Part shown: piece by piece, positions 24,520 to 37,600 of the stretch
Position numbering within the stretch: position 1 is the stretch's first letter
How the letters are laid out: each line of letters opens with the position of its first letter
Origin: Sarcocystis neurona
Lineage: Eukaryota; Apicomplexa; Conoidasida; Eucoccidiorida; Sarcocystidae
Direction: 5' to 3'
DNA length: 64,000 nt
NCBI GenBank assembly: GCA_000727475.1
Contig: KL647288.1
Location: forward strand, 8,025,414 to 8,089,413
Notes under the pieces: generated by a model
Databases searched by the model: none
What the model was told of the DNA's origin: nothing
What the model saw: only the letters and a program-made list of their open reading frames with translations
Translations under genes and position numbers: made by a program

Positions 24520-25141
24520 TTAGAGATTCACCCACGTTCCTGACCGCGCACACGTCGGCAAGCTATCGTTTCCTGAGTCAACGGTCGGGCAAAAGCAGCA
24601 GACTCGCAAGTATGAAAGACTGCCAGATTCAGAAACTGAAGGAACCTCAAAGGGCAAAAAATCATGTTCAATTTGCATACTTGAAGTGTGAATTGTTCTG
24701 CGGGAGCGATAAGCCGACGCAATGTTCAGCGGCTGTTTGCGCGGCCTTTTGGGCAACAAAAGACGCAAGTACAACACCTGACGCTTCTTCTCAGAGGTGT
24801 CAAGGCGACGATACAGACCGTGCAAACTGCTGATGAGTACTAAAAAGTCTTGTTTAAGAATGCAGACGCGTGCGTACATACATTGGTCCCGTTGTCATAG
24901 GTGGATACGCAGCTGTACATCTGCAGCGTGTGCTGCTATGTGTGGGAACGGTGAGCATCCTACTTTTGAAGCAGATGCCGAAATAAAGTAGAGCGGACGG
25001 ACAACTGAAATCTGTCCCTTACCACATGGCCTCAGCCGAGCTAGCATATTTAGATCAGGCACTGGAAGAACCCCCTGTGCAGTGGCTGTTTCGTCTGACT
25101 GCGGGATACCAGTAGCCGCCGGGTCACGGAGCACATTATTG
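24520..25141 (-). CDS. Two phased exons of an unrecognised gene
   Basis: Exon 25141-25023 (ending LNMLARLRPC) has a strong donor (CCATGTG/GTAAGG). It leaves one base, completed by the two leading bases of the next exon, which starts at 24839 after an excellent acceptor (AAGACTTTTTAG). That exon reads LISSLHGLYRRLDTSEKKRQ. It may end at 24778 (CAG/GTGTTG) or run on to a stop at 24520. The plus strand shows a weak RING-like CSICILEV in another frame over the same bases. The two matched splice sites make me prefer the minus strand. No family is recognised. Confidence 0.4.
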
Positions 25142-28100
25142 CTTGCATAGAAACTTTACGCCTGCTATCTTTCCGCGTGAATGCTGCCCAACACGTGCAG
25201 ATGTATTCAAGGGAAAACTACCTTTCGGGGGCATTGTCGGTTCCCGACGCTGCACCGCTGCTCTGTTCTGGCACCCACGAGGGCTTGGATTCACTGACAC
25301 AGACAACACAGGCGTTTACACCATATACATGAATTTTCACTGACACACCCACGCTAGCGTGAGCATCTCAGATGGAGTGGCAATGAAAAATCAACTCAAA
25401 AACTGCGTCGTCAAGCGCATACCACCAGCACAGATGCACCCCCTAACCAACTGCGCGTGGCGAAGCCACTGGTAGAGTGAGATGCGCAACGTTGCGCGAG
25501 CAACTACCAGCCACGATACTACGGCAGGCTGATGTGTCAGCCGCGCTTTTACGCATACGATCGTGTCTCAGAACCCACTAGAATGTATGACTACTTCTGT
25601 ATACCAGTCTCTGCATTTCTGTACGCACACATTGCACCCCTTCATAAGAATCTACGCGTTTTGCATATGCGTACGCCTGGTATATTCATTGATATTCATT
25701 GACAGGGGACGTCTGCAGGGTCAGAAATGCGTGTGTACGTGCGTATGCAAGCGTGTGTACCGAGTGTGACGACACGCGCACCCCCTGGTAAATCATATTC
25801 ATCTGTACTGGTCAAAAGCGTGTGATACCTCAAGTGAGTTGAGGGCCGTTTACGAAAAGCGCTGACGCGCGTTAATGTGACATCGTGCCAGGCGTCGCGA
25901 CCCGCGCAGTTTGGATGCTTCTACAAGTCTGGGACAACCATGTTTTAAAAGCTGACCACAGCCGTGATCCTGTGCCCTTTAATACCTAAATTTTTACTCG
26001 GCTTTGTCTGCGCCTGAAAAGCTTGCCCCTCCTAACCCTATTTACGAGCACGAGGTATTGCAAAACATAGGTACACGCGTCTACAAAGGTACATACGGCT
26101 TTAATGCGCGCAGGAAGCTGTCGTAATGCGTCAAGTACGTGGACGCTGAAGAAACTTCCTTTAGATCGTAACTGGTGTGAACGCGTCTGTAAGGTACTGC
26201 TACGTACACGTGCACACTCAGTGGGAGCTATTTGGCTATAGCGTGTGTAGTAATATAAAGGGAATGCGACACCAAAATTCGCATCGCAAAACTGAAGTCT
26301 TCAGGTACTTGCGGTTGCAGGCGGTTACACAGAGAACACGAACGACTAGTTTCCGGTGCATACGCATGTAGACGTGTTGTCGCTTGTTTGCAGTTGGCGC
26401 CATGCCAGCAACGGCAGCCACGCATACGCGTTGTGAACGAGTGGTCAACATTGTCAGGTCACTGTGTGCTGGTACAGTAGTGGACGAACACGGCTTCGTC
26501 ACGTAGTGAATAACGGAAGACAAACGTATTTGTGCCTGGTGAGCACGCATAGAAGTGACACTACACAGATGCATGTCCAACGAGCCGCAGCGGCGAGGCC
26601 TGAAGAACTGCACAAAGATATACTGCGGGGTGTGATGATAGTTCTCGCGGCCTTATCTGACGCTGTAGGTGTAATGCGATTCTCATGTCCCCTAGCCGCA
26701 GCAAAAATGCGAAGGCATGCAGAAGCGGAACATGCCGGGGACATGCAACAACCACACTACGATAGGGGCATCGTGAAAATCTGTGTCTGGGTTCATAGAC
26801 ACGACTGCTTCGTCTGCCTATATCTTGTCTGAAGACTTACGGGGAGGCGTTGGTAGGCGACTGGCTTGCGCCGCACTATGCAGGGCACGGTCGGACACGA
26901 GCGTGCTATTCGGAATCCAAATTCAATCTACCCTACACATAATTATGTAAATATATACACACAGGAGATAACAGTATTTTTGATGTGTGAGGCCGTGTAG
27001 GGACACCGCCGTTTGTGCATGTAGATATTTTTGCCGAGTCAATGCACGCATATTCTGAGGGGCCTGAGGCTTTTTCAAGAATGTGTGTTTGCCACCGGTT
27101 CAAAATTGAGACACCGAGTAGAGCACGCCAACCTCTGTAAAAATCTTCTACAAGAATGTGTGTTTGTCACCGGTTCTAAATTGGGACACGGAGTAGAGCA
27201 CGTCAGCCTTGTAGTTGAAAAGAGTTGAAGATGAGCACGCCACCTTGAGGTAGAGATCGCGCAGGAGTACCCGATGAGAATTGTAGGCGTCCGTATTACC
27301 CGTCTTGAAACGGGAGGTGCGCGCCCGGGGCTTAAAGTGTTAAACTGACGTTGTTGTTTGTCAGGGCACATGCTCAAGAGACGTAGTTGTTCGTACGGAC
27401 ATACACGTGCACCAAGAATACTTCTGGTGTCGAAACAAGGCGTGTAGCATCACAGGTCACGTCCTGCCAGTTCTCAGCTTGGCTTGTCCCGCACCTTAGC
27501 AAAATGCTAACCGCCTACCTGTCGCAGACTCGGGTTGCCAGCTGTCATGACAGCGGCAGCGTGTGCGACCGTGGTCGTTGTAGATGTTTCTCCCCTCACA
27601 TAGGGTCGTGCGTTCAAAAAGCGTTTCAATTCGCACGCCAGAGATGAACGCGTCACACCATAATTTTAAAGAGTGCGTTAATGCTCTGGCGTTGCAGAAA
27701 GCGTGCACGGACACGGTGGAGAATAAACGCGCGGCGTCCTGCAGTCCCAAGATTTGTGTCTTCCTGTCTGTAACCTTATACGTGGTGGTTGGCTGTCACT
27801 GGAAGCCCTAGTTGGCTCCGCAACGACCACTTTACAAGCTTTCTTGGGAGACAACACACATGTTTGAGTGGAATACAGGCTCCTGTCTTGCACGCGCGAA
27901 TAAGTGGCGTCCTGACGGTGTATATCTGTGGCATCTGAACGCTCCTACATTGACACTCTACTCTAGAAGTAGTCAGTAACCTTGTAAGTTCTTCGGCCTT
28001 CGCCCGTGGCAGCCCTGGCGCCTGAGCACAGTCTCCATTATTGGGACGGAAAGCGTGCAAGAAATGGAGTTGTAAATGCAAACAGTCTCGAAAGGCTCGT

Positions 28101-28229
28101 CTAGCAACGAGGCAATGTTGCTGAATATGACGGCACTGTAGGAGTGGCTCAGCTGGCGAGACTAACTGGCGTGCGAAGTGTTTTCTGTTCTCTAGCTGAG
28201 GTAGAAGCGCTACCTTACAACGGAAAATA
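25142..28229. other. Mostly non-coding stretch
   Basis: No convincing gene. 26464-26832 (plus) and 26236-26613 (minus) are open for over 120 codons over the same DNA, without splice partners I could match. A tandem duplication sits at 27076-27205. A lone CCTAACCCT at about 26032 is too short to be a telomere-like array. Confidence 0.4.
27076..27205. repeat. Imperfect duplication, 75-nt period
   Basis: CAAGAATGTGTGTTTGCCAC at 27076 recurs as CAAGAATGTGTGTTTGTCAC at 27151. Similarity continues for about 55 nt (CGGTTC..AAATTG.GACAC.GAGTAGAGCACG). Confidence 0.85.
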
Positions 28230-28565
28230 ATGTGTAGCCAACACGGATGCTCGTTTTACGTAGTGACGACAATAAGAGGACCCCGTACCCAGCACAAATG
28301 GAATTTCGCCCGACGGAGCATGCTGTCTGGAAAATTATGCCCATTTCTACAAGCAGAGGGCGTGCTTCCCATGCGAGTGGCCTTCGCCTGCGGTGTGTGT
28401 GTTGGTTTTTTGAAAAGTAGGAGCATCAAGAGTATAAGCAACTTGAAGCGGTCAAAGGTACAACGAACCCCGCACATCTCCAGCCTCCCACGACCCTCTT
28501 TGACTTTGGCCCTGACATTTAATGCGGCCGATCCTTTGTCCGACCGCTTCAGTCTTTTGCTTTTC

Positions 28566-28767
28566 AGGCTTCGCGTCCGCCGTTTGTGTGCTCTCAGACA
28601 ATGACTTACACAGACTGCCTAGTCATTTGCTTCAGGCAGTTCTGCTATTGCCACCGGTCTCGCCGTATAATACGCAAGTGGTTCTCCTCAACTGTCCGGC
28701 CCTATTTGTCATAAGGACGCCCCAAGCTTCATGCAGACGCGAAAAAGTTTTGTTTGCATTCGTCTGA
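28566..28767 (+). CDS. Exon-like segment on plus strand
   Basis: After an excellent acceptor (CAGTCTTTTGCTTTTCAG) one frame is open to a TGA at 28767, beginning FASAVCVLSDNDLHRLPSHL. A segment just upstream (about 28230-28459, ending KRSK before AAAG/GTACAA) could be the preceding exon. The minus strand is also open here, so this is only suggestive. Function unknown. Confidence 0.3.
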
Positions 28768-29051
28768 ACACTGTATGCCAAATTATTCGCAAGCGGGTTC
28801 TGCAAGTCAAGTCTGGGCAACGTGACCGTGGAGTATCCATTGGACTGGGTGTACGGACACTGCAGTAAACGTTTTCTCCTTTTCCGTGCTCTCCTGAGAA
28901 GAGTTGGCATCGTATTCTTGTGCACTCAGACTTTCAGTGTTCCGGCGTAGTAAACGTTCCACGAAATGAAGGATACAGTTGCGTACACCGTAGTGTTGCT
29001 GGCAGTACGTTTTCTCCGTCCGGAGATGTTGGCTTGCCTTGCAGCGCTTGA

Positions 29052-29319
29052 AGACAAAGAAGACCATCCCTTCGAAGCAGGCTTGGAAGAAGACGCCCTT
29101 GATGGCACGGACTATTTCGGGACCAACTTGGGGGACGCAGGTGCCCCGGCTGACTCTGCCATTCCGCAGGAAAGAAGAAGAAACGAAAGCTGTTTAGCCA
29201 GGCAATTCCACCCTAACAAGAGCTATTCTGCAGACCACGATGACGCCACAGATTTCGAAGAATTCTGCGACGACTGTCCTCCCAGCTGGCGTGCCGGCTA
29301 CCGGAGTCATTTTGGCTAA
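29052..29319 (+). CDS. Acidic exon-like segment on plus strand
   Basis: Following acceptor GGCTTGCCTTGCAG, the frame reads LEDKEDHPFEAGLEEDALDG and stays acidic to a stop at 29319. A second frame over the 3' end (from about 29286, GVPATGVILANGPQNVQSYQ) is equally protein-like. It can be reached in phase by splicing from GACGCAG/GTGCCC (29141) to CTCCCAG (29285), removing 145 nt. Which of the two is translated, or whether both are, cannot be settled by reading. Family not recognised. Confidence 0.4.
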
Positions 29320-29720
29320 TGGGCCACAAAATGTGCAGTCGTATCAAGTTCCGGGGATCGGTACGGACCTCGCGGAGGGCCAAAAGGTACCCGTGCGGAA
29401 CGGAATTGCCGCGTGTTTCTCATCTGGTCCAATGTTGTTGTTAGATCCCATTTATTTTGATCAACAATATAGTAACCGGCAATGCAAGAGGTAGGAGGAA
29501 AACGAGCCTACAGACTGTCTGACAATTCAAAAACAGAAAAGCTGCTCCGCAGGCAGTTCGTCTGCAGACGACGAAAGTGAGATAATTCTTGTATAGGGTC
29601 GCCTGAAAATTTTCTCTTGGCGACCTACCTCTTGACGCGCAGTGAACAAGCTGTGCGCCCTCACCATGGGCCCCGCCTACCGCTACTCTTCTTCGTGAGG
29701 CGAGAATCGAGAAATAACCC

Positions 29721-30360
29721 ATGGCTGAACAAAGTGGTCTCGTGGCTCTCCGTTGTGCGCTTCGCGACAACATCGGGCAATTATCAGGAAGCACCTTTGT
29801 GAAGCCGCAGCGCACCCTGTGCCCGAGATGCCAACAAACGTACCATATGGCTCAGAGGAAGCGAAGGCTGCACCTCCCAGTGCACACGAAAATTTGGAGG
29901 CGGGCACGGAGGAGTTTGGAGGCGAAGAATATGCCGAATACGCCGAATAGCTCTTTTGTGAGTTTTTTCCACACACCACGCATGATACTCACTAATCTGA
30001 CAGAGTTCGTAGAGCCCTACTGACACAGTGGGCAGGTTCCGAGGACACTTTTTGCTTCTTACCACATACAGTCACAAACGGAGAAGCCGGGGAGCTGCGA
30101 ACAATCCTTTTCTGCGATGTATTCCCATTGTGGACACAGTTCCATAGACCCAGAAAGCACGAATCCGTCATACGTGCAAAATCGTTCTGCACCATGCGCG
30201 TTGCCAGCGCTGGTGTCCTACCATTGCTCAGAGGAACTGCACTCTGTTTCGAAAATGTGTTCAGGCCACTACGCCGGCAACTCCACCAACGAGAAGAGCG
30301 TAATTGGCTTCTGCAATTTAGACGTCAGATGCCCCTTAACTTTCTTTACATGGACTTGTG
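29721..30360 (+). CDS. Possible two-exon small gene
   Basis: An ATG in good context (ACCCATGGCT) at 29721 opens a frame with a CPRC motif (LCPRCQQTYH). A strong donor (TCTTTT/GTGAGT, about 29961) joins in phase 0 to an exon starting near 30032 after CTACTGACACAG. That exon reads WAGSEDTFCFLPHTV and ends FLYMDL at a TGA (30360). The intron would be about 70 nt with CTAATCTGAC as a plausible branch point. Against this, another frame over the first exon ends in an acidic tail (EEFGGEEYAEYAE, stop near 29950) that also looks genuine. Protein about 190 aa, no family recognised. Confidence 0.35.
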
Positions 30361-30645
30361 ACAAGATGCCAAACTTAAGGATCTGTGAGGCTCTCCCTTT
30401 CTATGCAGCGGTGTACGTGCGGGTTAGTTTTCAAGTGCTCTTTCTGTTGGACACATATCCTCATACGTATACCCGACTGTCTAGGGAAGCAGAAACGCGA
30501 GAGTGAGAATCTGACAGACGAAGAGATACGCAGGTACACCCGTGCACTTCTAGCCTTCTGCGCACACGCCCACGATTGAACATACGCACTGCCAACGAAG
30601 AGGACCTCTCTTCCCTTGACACGACTCAGCAGGTAGCAGCACACC

Positions 30646-30966
30646 TTGATTCTACATCCCTCGCCCTTTACTGGTGCATTCTCTAAGACGGTACTTACGT
30701 GGTTCGTGATGGTTCCACAAAAAACGGTAGAACGAATCGTTCTAGTGCGACGTCAGACACAAAGTACCTTCGTAGTACCCACGTTACCAAGTTGGTCCAA
30801 GTGTAATGTGAAGGATCTGTGCACGACGCACCGCCTCAATCAGCCCAGAGAAGCGTCACCAGCGCAACACTGGTGGCTGTTCTCTGTGCGCTTTGGTTCA
30901 AATCCGACGAAAATTCAGACGCAACCGATGAAAACACATAAGTGTGTTCACTATTCTCTGACTTGA
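30646..30966 (+). CDS. Open segment, possibly the end of a plus-strand gene
   Basis: 106 codons open to a TGA, containing VLTWFVMVPQKTVERIVLVR. I found no clear splice partner. It lies between the segments at 28.2-30.4 kb and the 3' end of the large minus-strand gene, so it could be a 3' exon or chance. Confidence 0.2.
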   Translation: MILHPSPFTGAFSKTVLTWFVMVPQKTVERIVLVRRQTQSTFVVPTLPSWSKCNVKDLCTTHRLNQPREASPAQHWWLFSVRFGSNPTKIQTQPMKTHKCVHYSLT

Positions 30967-31622
30967 TTACTGCAGTTGCACAGCAACGGCGTAACTGTGT
31001 CATTACAACTGTTTAGTAAAAGACTTCAAAAAATCATACCAGAGCAATAATGCTTGTTGGCGTGTAAAGCCGCCACGCAGCTTCATATGTTAGTCTCTAA
31101 CATGGAACACAACCTGTTGAAGGTGATCACGCGGTACCCAAGGCATTTAACGTCTTTGAATTGCGCCCACTGCTCGCCCCCACGGACGCCGCGAGGAGCA
31201 CCAGTCCTCGCGTCCCCCCCGGATCAACTGGGTCTGCTCCTGCTTCGCCAAACGCTTCTTCGCGGTTCAGCCATGAAACAGTAACAAACCACCAATGCAT
31301 GGAAAAGCACTGACCAATCCCTCTGACAACGTCGACGCAGCGGCAAAGTTCCGTCTCCACTTCGTGTATGCTGGTCAAAACCTTTGAAGACTCAATCTTC
31401 TCCGCAGTAGAGTGGCTGGCTTCTACCATCCGTACATAAAAGCTGACAATTTGTAACATGCCTTGATTTCGGCGTCTGGTAGGAGCCTTTCTAGGCTTCT
31501 ACTACAACGTCTATATTTGCTAACTATGTACACATCACTCTGTAATAGAATTAGCCTCTCTGACAGCAACTTTGCTCTTGAAGGAAGTTCTTTTACCCCG
31601 ACGTCCAAATATTGTGTAAGTG

Positions 31623-34600
31623 TCAGCGCCTCGCTTTATTGGTGACAGTCGGGAGTACTCGGAAGGTCGGAAGACCCGTTTTACCCTGGGGGATGTTGTA
31701 AGAACCGCTCGTGGACACGCGGGGAAAATCGCGTTTCAAACTCGAAAAATCCTCCTTGTTCAGAGCGGAAACATTGTCAAGGTAGACCACTTTTAAAGAA
31801 GGAGAGCCTCCTATGAACGCCTTGATCCCATCCAGTGTTATACAGCTACACGCTGAAGAGCACGAGTGTAGCAAAAGGCCCATGCCACACTTGGAATGCA
31901 TGTAAAAACATGCCTACTGCTCGGATGCCAGTACCGTTACAACAAGAGAACAGTTCAATTCAAATTCATTTGGTGTTTCTACTTTTCTCACAGCCACACT
32001 ATGCACCACAGGTGCTTATTGTGCCGTGTGCCGCGAAGTGTAGGTAGTAGTACCCAGTGTGCAAGCAGAAGCTTTCTTTTAAGAAAGGTCGAGGAAGTGG
32101 AATGATAGTCGTGCCAGGTGTTATCCCGCAGGAAAGAGAGGAAAAAGATATGCAGTTTTTTCTGTCATAACTAACTTTGCACCGAGTACCTCAGAATTTC
32201 TGGGCCACTGTACCGATGAACATCGGCTGCTGGTGACGCGGATATCAGAGGAGAACCCCACATTCCTCTTTCTTCTTTGACCGCCCTCTGACAGGCTAAA
32301 CGAGACAGATGTCTTTCTGCATTTGTGAGGACAAACGGCTACACGTTTACGCCACCCACCAATAGAGTGAACAGCACCTGACTCCAAAGTGCAACGAGTG
32401 AACACGCTTGGAGACATCTGTGGGTGTTCAGAAAGTAGTTTTCGTTTGCAGATATAAGCATAGAGAAGAAGGTCTGTGACCCTGTAGTTGGCATTTCTGA
32501 GCTGCAGACGCACCCGGGCTAAGAGGGTAGCCTGTGAGCATTTACAAATGTAGATATCATATATATATATATATATGTATACAAGCGTGTCTGGATATTT
32601 GTAATGCGTCGAATTTGTATAAACAACTGCACAATACTGGAAGCCGCGGAGACGTTTTGAGCCCTAATTGTGCAGGGCTTGTGTTGTGTGGTCCCGTCTC
32701 ATTACTGTACCTCGCAAATCAATAATACGCAGTCGATTACTGCCCTGATTCTTCACCAAAGCGGACAACGCTTCGTCGCTAATGCTTTGACTTCGAGAGA
32801 CGGAGAGATACTCCAGCAATTTTGGTTTGAATTTCACCAGCATCTGATGCCCAATTTGCAGGTTCCCGCTGCTGTCAATCTTAATCGGGGGGTATAACGG
32901 AAGACATACAGCTGTGCCTTTTCTTAGGAGTGTCTACTTCCGCTCACCCGATTTACTCGTAACTTATGCGTCTAATAACCACCAAATGTGTCCACGGACA
33001 CGGGCTACGGGAGGACAAAACATATACGCAGCGCAGACATTGCATATCCGCAGGTGGATTCTCTCAGAAGTAAAGGGTTCCATTTACTGGATGTATGTTG
33101 TTTTTGCAAGCAGCCTAGCTCAAGTTGCCGTACAACACCTGGGTTTACTCATTCTGCTCTACTGTAAAGAGGACGTGGCATTCAGGCTCAACGGGTGGCA
33201 GAAAAGTTAAAGCACGCCGACCAATACAACTACATGAATACCCATGGATGTGTGACTTTTGAAACTGAGCACCGACGTACGTAGTTGACGTGCACAGCAT
33301 CGGTCGTTAATGGCTCTTAATGGTGAATCGTATGCGGCTGCACCTCCGTTGCAGCTGCTATAGGAACGGGAGAAGCACGTGTCTGAACACGCATCTCGGT
33401 ATATTACACTTTTATGCGTACGCGTGATGCTTCCTACATGTTTGAGTTTCAGGAGGGACGCCAATGCTATTGCGGCCCCCTCATCCGTAAGAGTGCTTCC
33501 ACACCGTGAGAAGTTTATGTGCTCCAGCGAAGGGCTTGCGAAGCAAACTGAGGCAAGACCCTGTGAGGAAAACGTAGGAATCGGAGGAGGACGTAGTGCA
33601 GCAAAGTATTCCACCCATATATGGGCACACGAATACCTAAGCAGGCAGCTAATGTACACACGTGCGCGTACACGCATGCGTAGGCAGACACTCATGAGTA
33701 CACGTGCATACAAATACACATACACATGTATACGTACATCCATACGCGCACACATGCTTGAGTATAGACGTATGTACGTAAGTGCACACTCAGAGCTGCT
33801 GGAAGTGTCTGTTGCTCACGCCGAAGTTGTGTGGTGGAAATGTGCAAGCCTCGAAGACGACCGAAGAGTCATAAAATAAACAGGCTTACTTGTTCATCGG
33901 TGCGCAGATATGTCTGCTCAACGTGTGCAGGCAATTACGCATCTCCTCGTACAGTCGCTCGCGAAACTACCACCAACCAGGAAAGTTGTGTATCACAGGC
34001 CGCAAAGTTCTCCTCTGGTTCTCTCCCTGTAAGCTGTCAACCTTGCGTGCCACTCTTCTGCGGCTTGGTGGGCGTGTACACATGAGGGGATACGCCCACT
34101 TTCCCCCTTATACAACAAAAGACACAGGTGTAGTACGCGTACGTCTAAGGATGGGTACAAATTGCTTGTGACAGTGACAGCTAAGCAGATCGAGATGCAC
34201 CGTCAGCATCCGCGCGTACACTCGGACTCTGGGAAGAAGACACTCTCACACTAGCTGGTCCTCAGTCTTCACATTTCCTCGTTTTCCAGCGCGCACAGCA
34301 GCTTACTTGATCTCCCAGTTCTGCAAAGTCGGAGATGTTGAACTCTTTCAGAGATCGAAGCCGACTGCTAAGCTCGTGAAGTCCTAGATTCAACAGCGGT
34401 CCCACGTCGCAGATATTTGCGTACACCTTAACATTGACACGCATGTGCTATAAAGCGTGCAGCTGCACGGGCGTAGGGACAAATATATACGAAGACGAGC
34501 AACAGGTGAAACACATCTGCTTGCGCGGTGTGTAGTAAAGTGTCCACTGCGACCCGTACCTGCGTACTTTCGAAAGCAATTGTGTGACACGAATTCCTTC

Positions 34601-37600
34601 TACGATAATATGCGAGTTCGACATCAAGGATGTCTCAATTATGCTTTACCGGCATGAAAGCATACAATAGACGTTGTATGCTTCAAATGCGCGATTCATT
34701 TCAGCGACTGTAAGCAACCGAAACGGCAGCACCTGTTTACGGTTTCATCCATTCGGACGTACGTGTAGATGCACACATGCTTGTGTCCGTTTGTTGTTCG
34801 TGTCTACTTGGAGCAAACGCAACTTTAGGCATCCACCGGATACTAGGCATCCACCGGATACTAGGCATTCACCGGACGTGCTCTAACTGCATGCAAACTC
34901 ACACACGTCTGTGTATATGCGCGTATATATACGTGTGTAGGCGGAGCTGTGCAGGTGTGTGTCGGTGTAGGTGTGCACGCTACTATGGGGGTGCGTACGT
35001 AAGCACATACGTAAGTATGCAAGTATATGTGTAGGTACGCATGATGTGTAAAAACGCTTGCCTTCGTTTGTCAGGCGTGGACAGTTTCCGATATGGAAAA
35101 CTTCGAGGCGCGGAGCACACGTAAGCCACTCAGCTCTGCAATGAAGGGAAATGAGGCTTTGCCTGATACCTCTTTAGGAATTTGATGACTTCACGAAACG
35201 CTCGATCGTGCATGGCACAAGATCTACAAACGAAAGTGCAGTCGCGCACAGATGAAAGAGTAACATATTTACGCAGATAAGCCCGTCGGTGCCCACTGAA
35301 AGTGCATTTTGGACTTAGAATCACAAGTAATTTTAGAAATATCTGCATCTTTAAGTAAGGAGGTCAACAAGTGTACCGATATGGCTACACGGTATATCCG
35401 GCGTATACCGGACACACACGCGCGCTGACTCGGTGGTGTAAGTACGCAGACGTAGGTATCCATACAGATGTAAGCAGCCACGAAGACACAGGTGATGCGT
35501 AACAGGGTGAAGCCAAACAGAGAGCAGCACGAGTTACAAGGAGAACAGGATTGTATGCATGTGTCTGCATGTTGAGCGGGAGAGAAAGAAGATGCAGAGG
35601 CGACAAACAGTATGTGAAGCAGGAGATCTGTGTACCAGCTCCAGAATCTAGCCAGATGAAAAGGGTTAGTAAACTGATTCGCGAAGTAATTTTGCCCCGA
35701 AAATACGTTTAGCAAGATACGTTTCTTCTTCACTGGGTGGATTAGTCGGTCGACAGACACACTCAAGTCTGCACTGCTTTTACCGGTAACGAGGATGAGA
35801 CTGGCTGTTCGAAAGCCACCAGATCACGTGCGCAAGCTAGACGTGTACACATCTACTTCTCTAGTGACACAGAAAGTCAGTAAGTATAGAAGTAGGGTAC
35901 ACGCTTGAACGACACGCAGACCTTTGAGCCCCAGCACGCATGCGACGAAATGTACACTCTCGTATCATGCGCATTTAGGGCATGGGACACGCCAGCAAAG
36001 CTCGTGTTACAGATGTGGGCACTCCTTCAGATCACGCGTGTCCGTCTCTGTTCGAGAGTAACTTCTCTGTAGAGGAGTGCGCCAATGCGTCTACGGGACT
36101 GCAATCGCTTACAATACTGTGTCTGTGACAGCCTCTTTGCAGCCTGATAGGCGCAGCACTCTGAGGTCCTGAATAGAAGCATGACAGCAAGGATATTCAG
36201 TCGCGATAAAGAAACACAACCGTGTTCTCCGTCAAACACTCGCACGCCTCGTGCGTGCAGTGCTGTGCAGTGCAGTGCTGTGCAGTGCTGCGGGTCGCAT
36301 GCGAGTTACGAACTTTTACCTGCATGTGTGCATACCTCTTTTCCCACACACGAAAGTAAGTCCTCACCTTATGATTTAGATGTGTCCCGAGGGGGACTTT
36401 CGTCTTTTTTCTGTGGAGGTCTAAATTCGAGTTTTGTGGCCATCGTTGTCACACGTGAACCGCGAGGTTGATTCCGTGTGACTCGAAGTCTATGTATGGA
36501 GCCAATGTATCGCGCTCTTGTCTATTCGAACCCGCGAAAGGTTCTGCGTCTGGAGATTGTTCAATACGGTGAATGCCGTGAACTGGCCAGCTGTATTTGC
36601 CATGACTCACTGAATGTACTTTGGTATTCAAGTACACGTGAGATACAATATACCTGTAAAACTTTCGACGACTTCCTCGTATCATATGCGCTCGGATGCC
36701 TATACGTAACTGCACCGTAATACTGCTCACGTGATCCATTTATTGGCTGCCTCGAGTCGTACGGTGTGTATGAAGAACCGCCCTTTGCACGGGGGGAGTA
36801 GGAAGTGCAAGCCCGCAGAATATGTGCGCGGAATATGGATGTCTGAGTGCAACGCGGAAGACGTACTGTAAGGGTTCGTAGGAAGCTGAGGGACTTGAGG
36901 TTTTTGCAGTAGCTCAGGTCCAGCGTCTCCAGCCTGCCAGCACGTCGCAACCGTAGTTCCTCGCGTATCCATTTGATACATTCCACATTGGATACGTCTA
37001 TCTGCGTGTGTTCGGTAGCACAGCGCAAGTGTGCTTTGAAGCCTTTGAGGGGATACGCAGACGGCGTACCACACTGCGGATTCTACGAATTCACACCACA
37101 CTGCAAAGACTTCTACCTGCTCAATCGTTGTGTATATAGCCGCACGGAGTGGATGGTATCATCTGTGCGGCAGAGCTGGCCCTCAAAATAATTCACTTTG
37201 TGTACAGGTGTGCACATGCGAGAGTTCATGACCTGCATCCACATAGTGTCTGGGCAGCTCACGTACACAGTAGCGACAAGGAAGTGGCGACACGCGCGTA
37301 CATGTACCAATATAGATGCGAATGTTTACGTCCGCGGACCTCCCTGTTAGTGAGAGTTTCGTTGTAAAGGAGCATGGGGTGGGAAGGCGGGAAACCTCGT
37401 GTAGAGGCGGAGTTCTGCTAAAATTGCACAACAGCGTATGCACTCCGGTGCGAAACCAAGCGGCTTGCAAAATATGCACGGATGTCCTCGTGTGCATAGT
37501 TGCAACAAAAATACATGATGCGCTAGCGTTCGTCGGGGCGCGTACTCGTCGTAACACATGTATACAGTCCTCCAGAACTGGATAGACTTACTCGTCTGCA

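Noticed and set aside
24600..24990. RING-finger-like CSICILEV and downstream Cys/His residues on the plus strand
   Set aside because: A stop follows immediately, the later Cys/His spacing does not fit a RING, and minus-strand exons with matched splice sites occupy the same bases.
26030..26045. CCTAACCCT telomere-like word
   Set aside because: Only a single partial unit; no array of the TTTAGGG type is present in the window.
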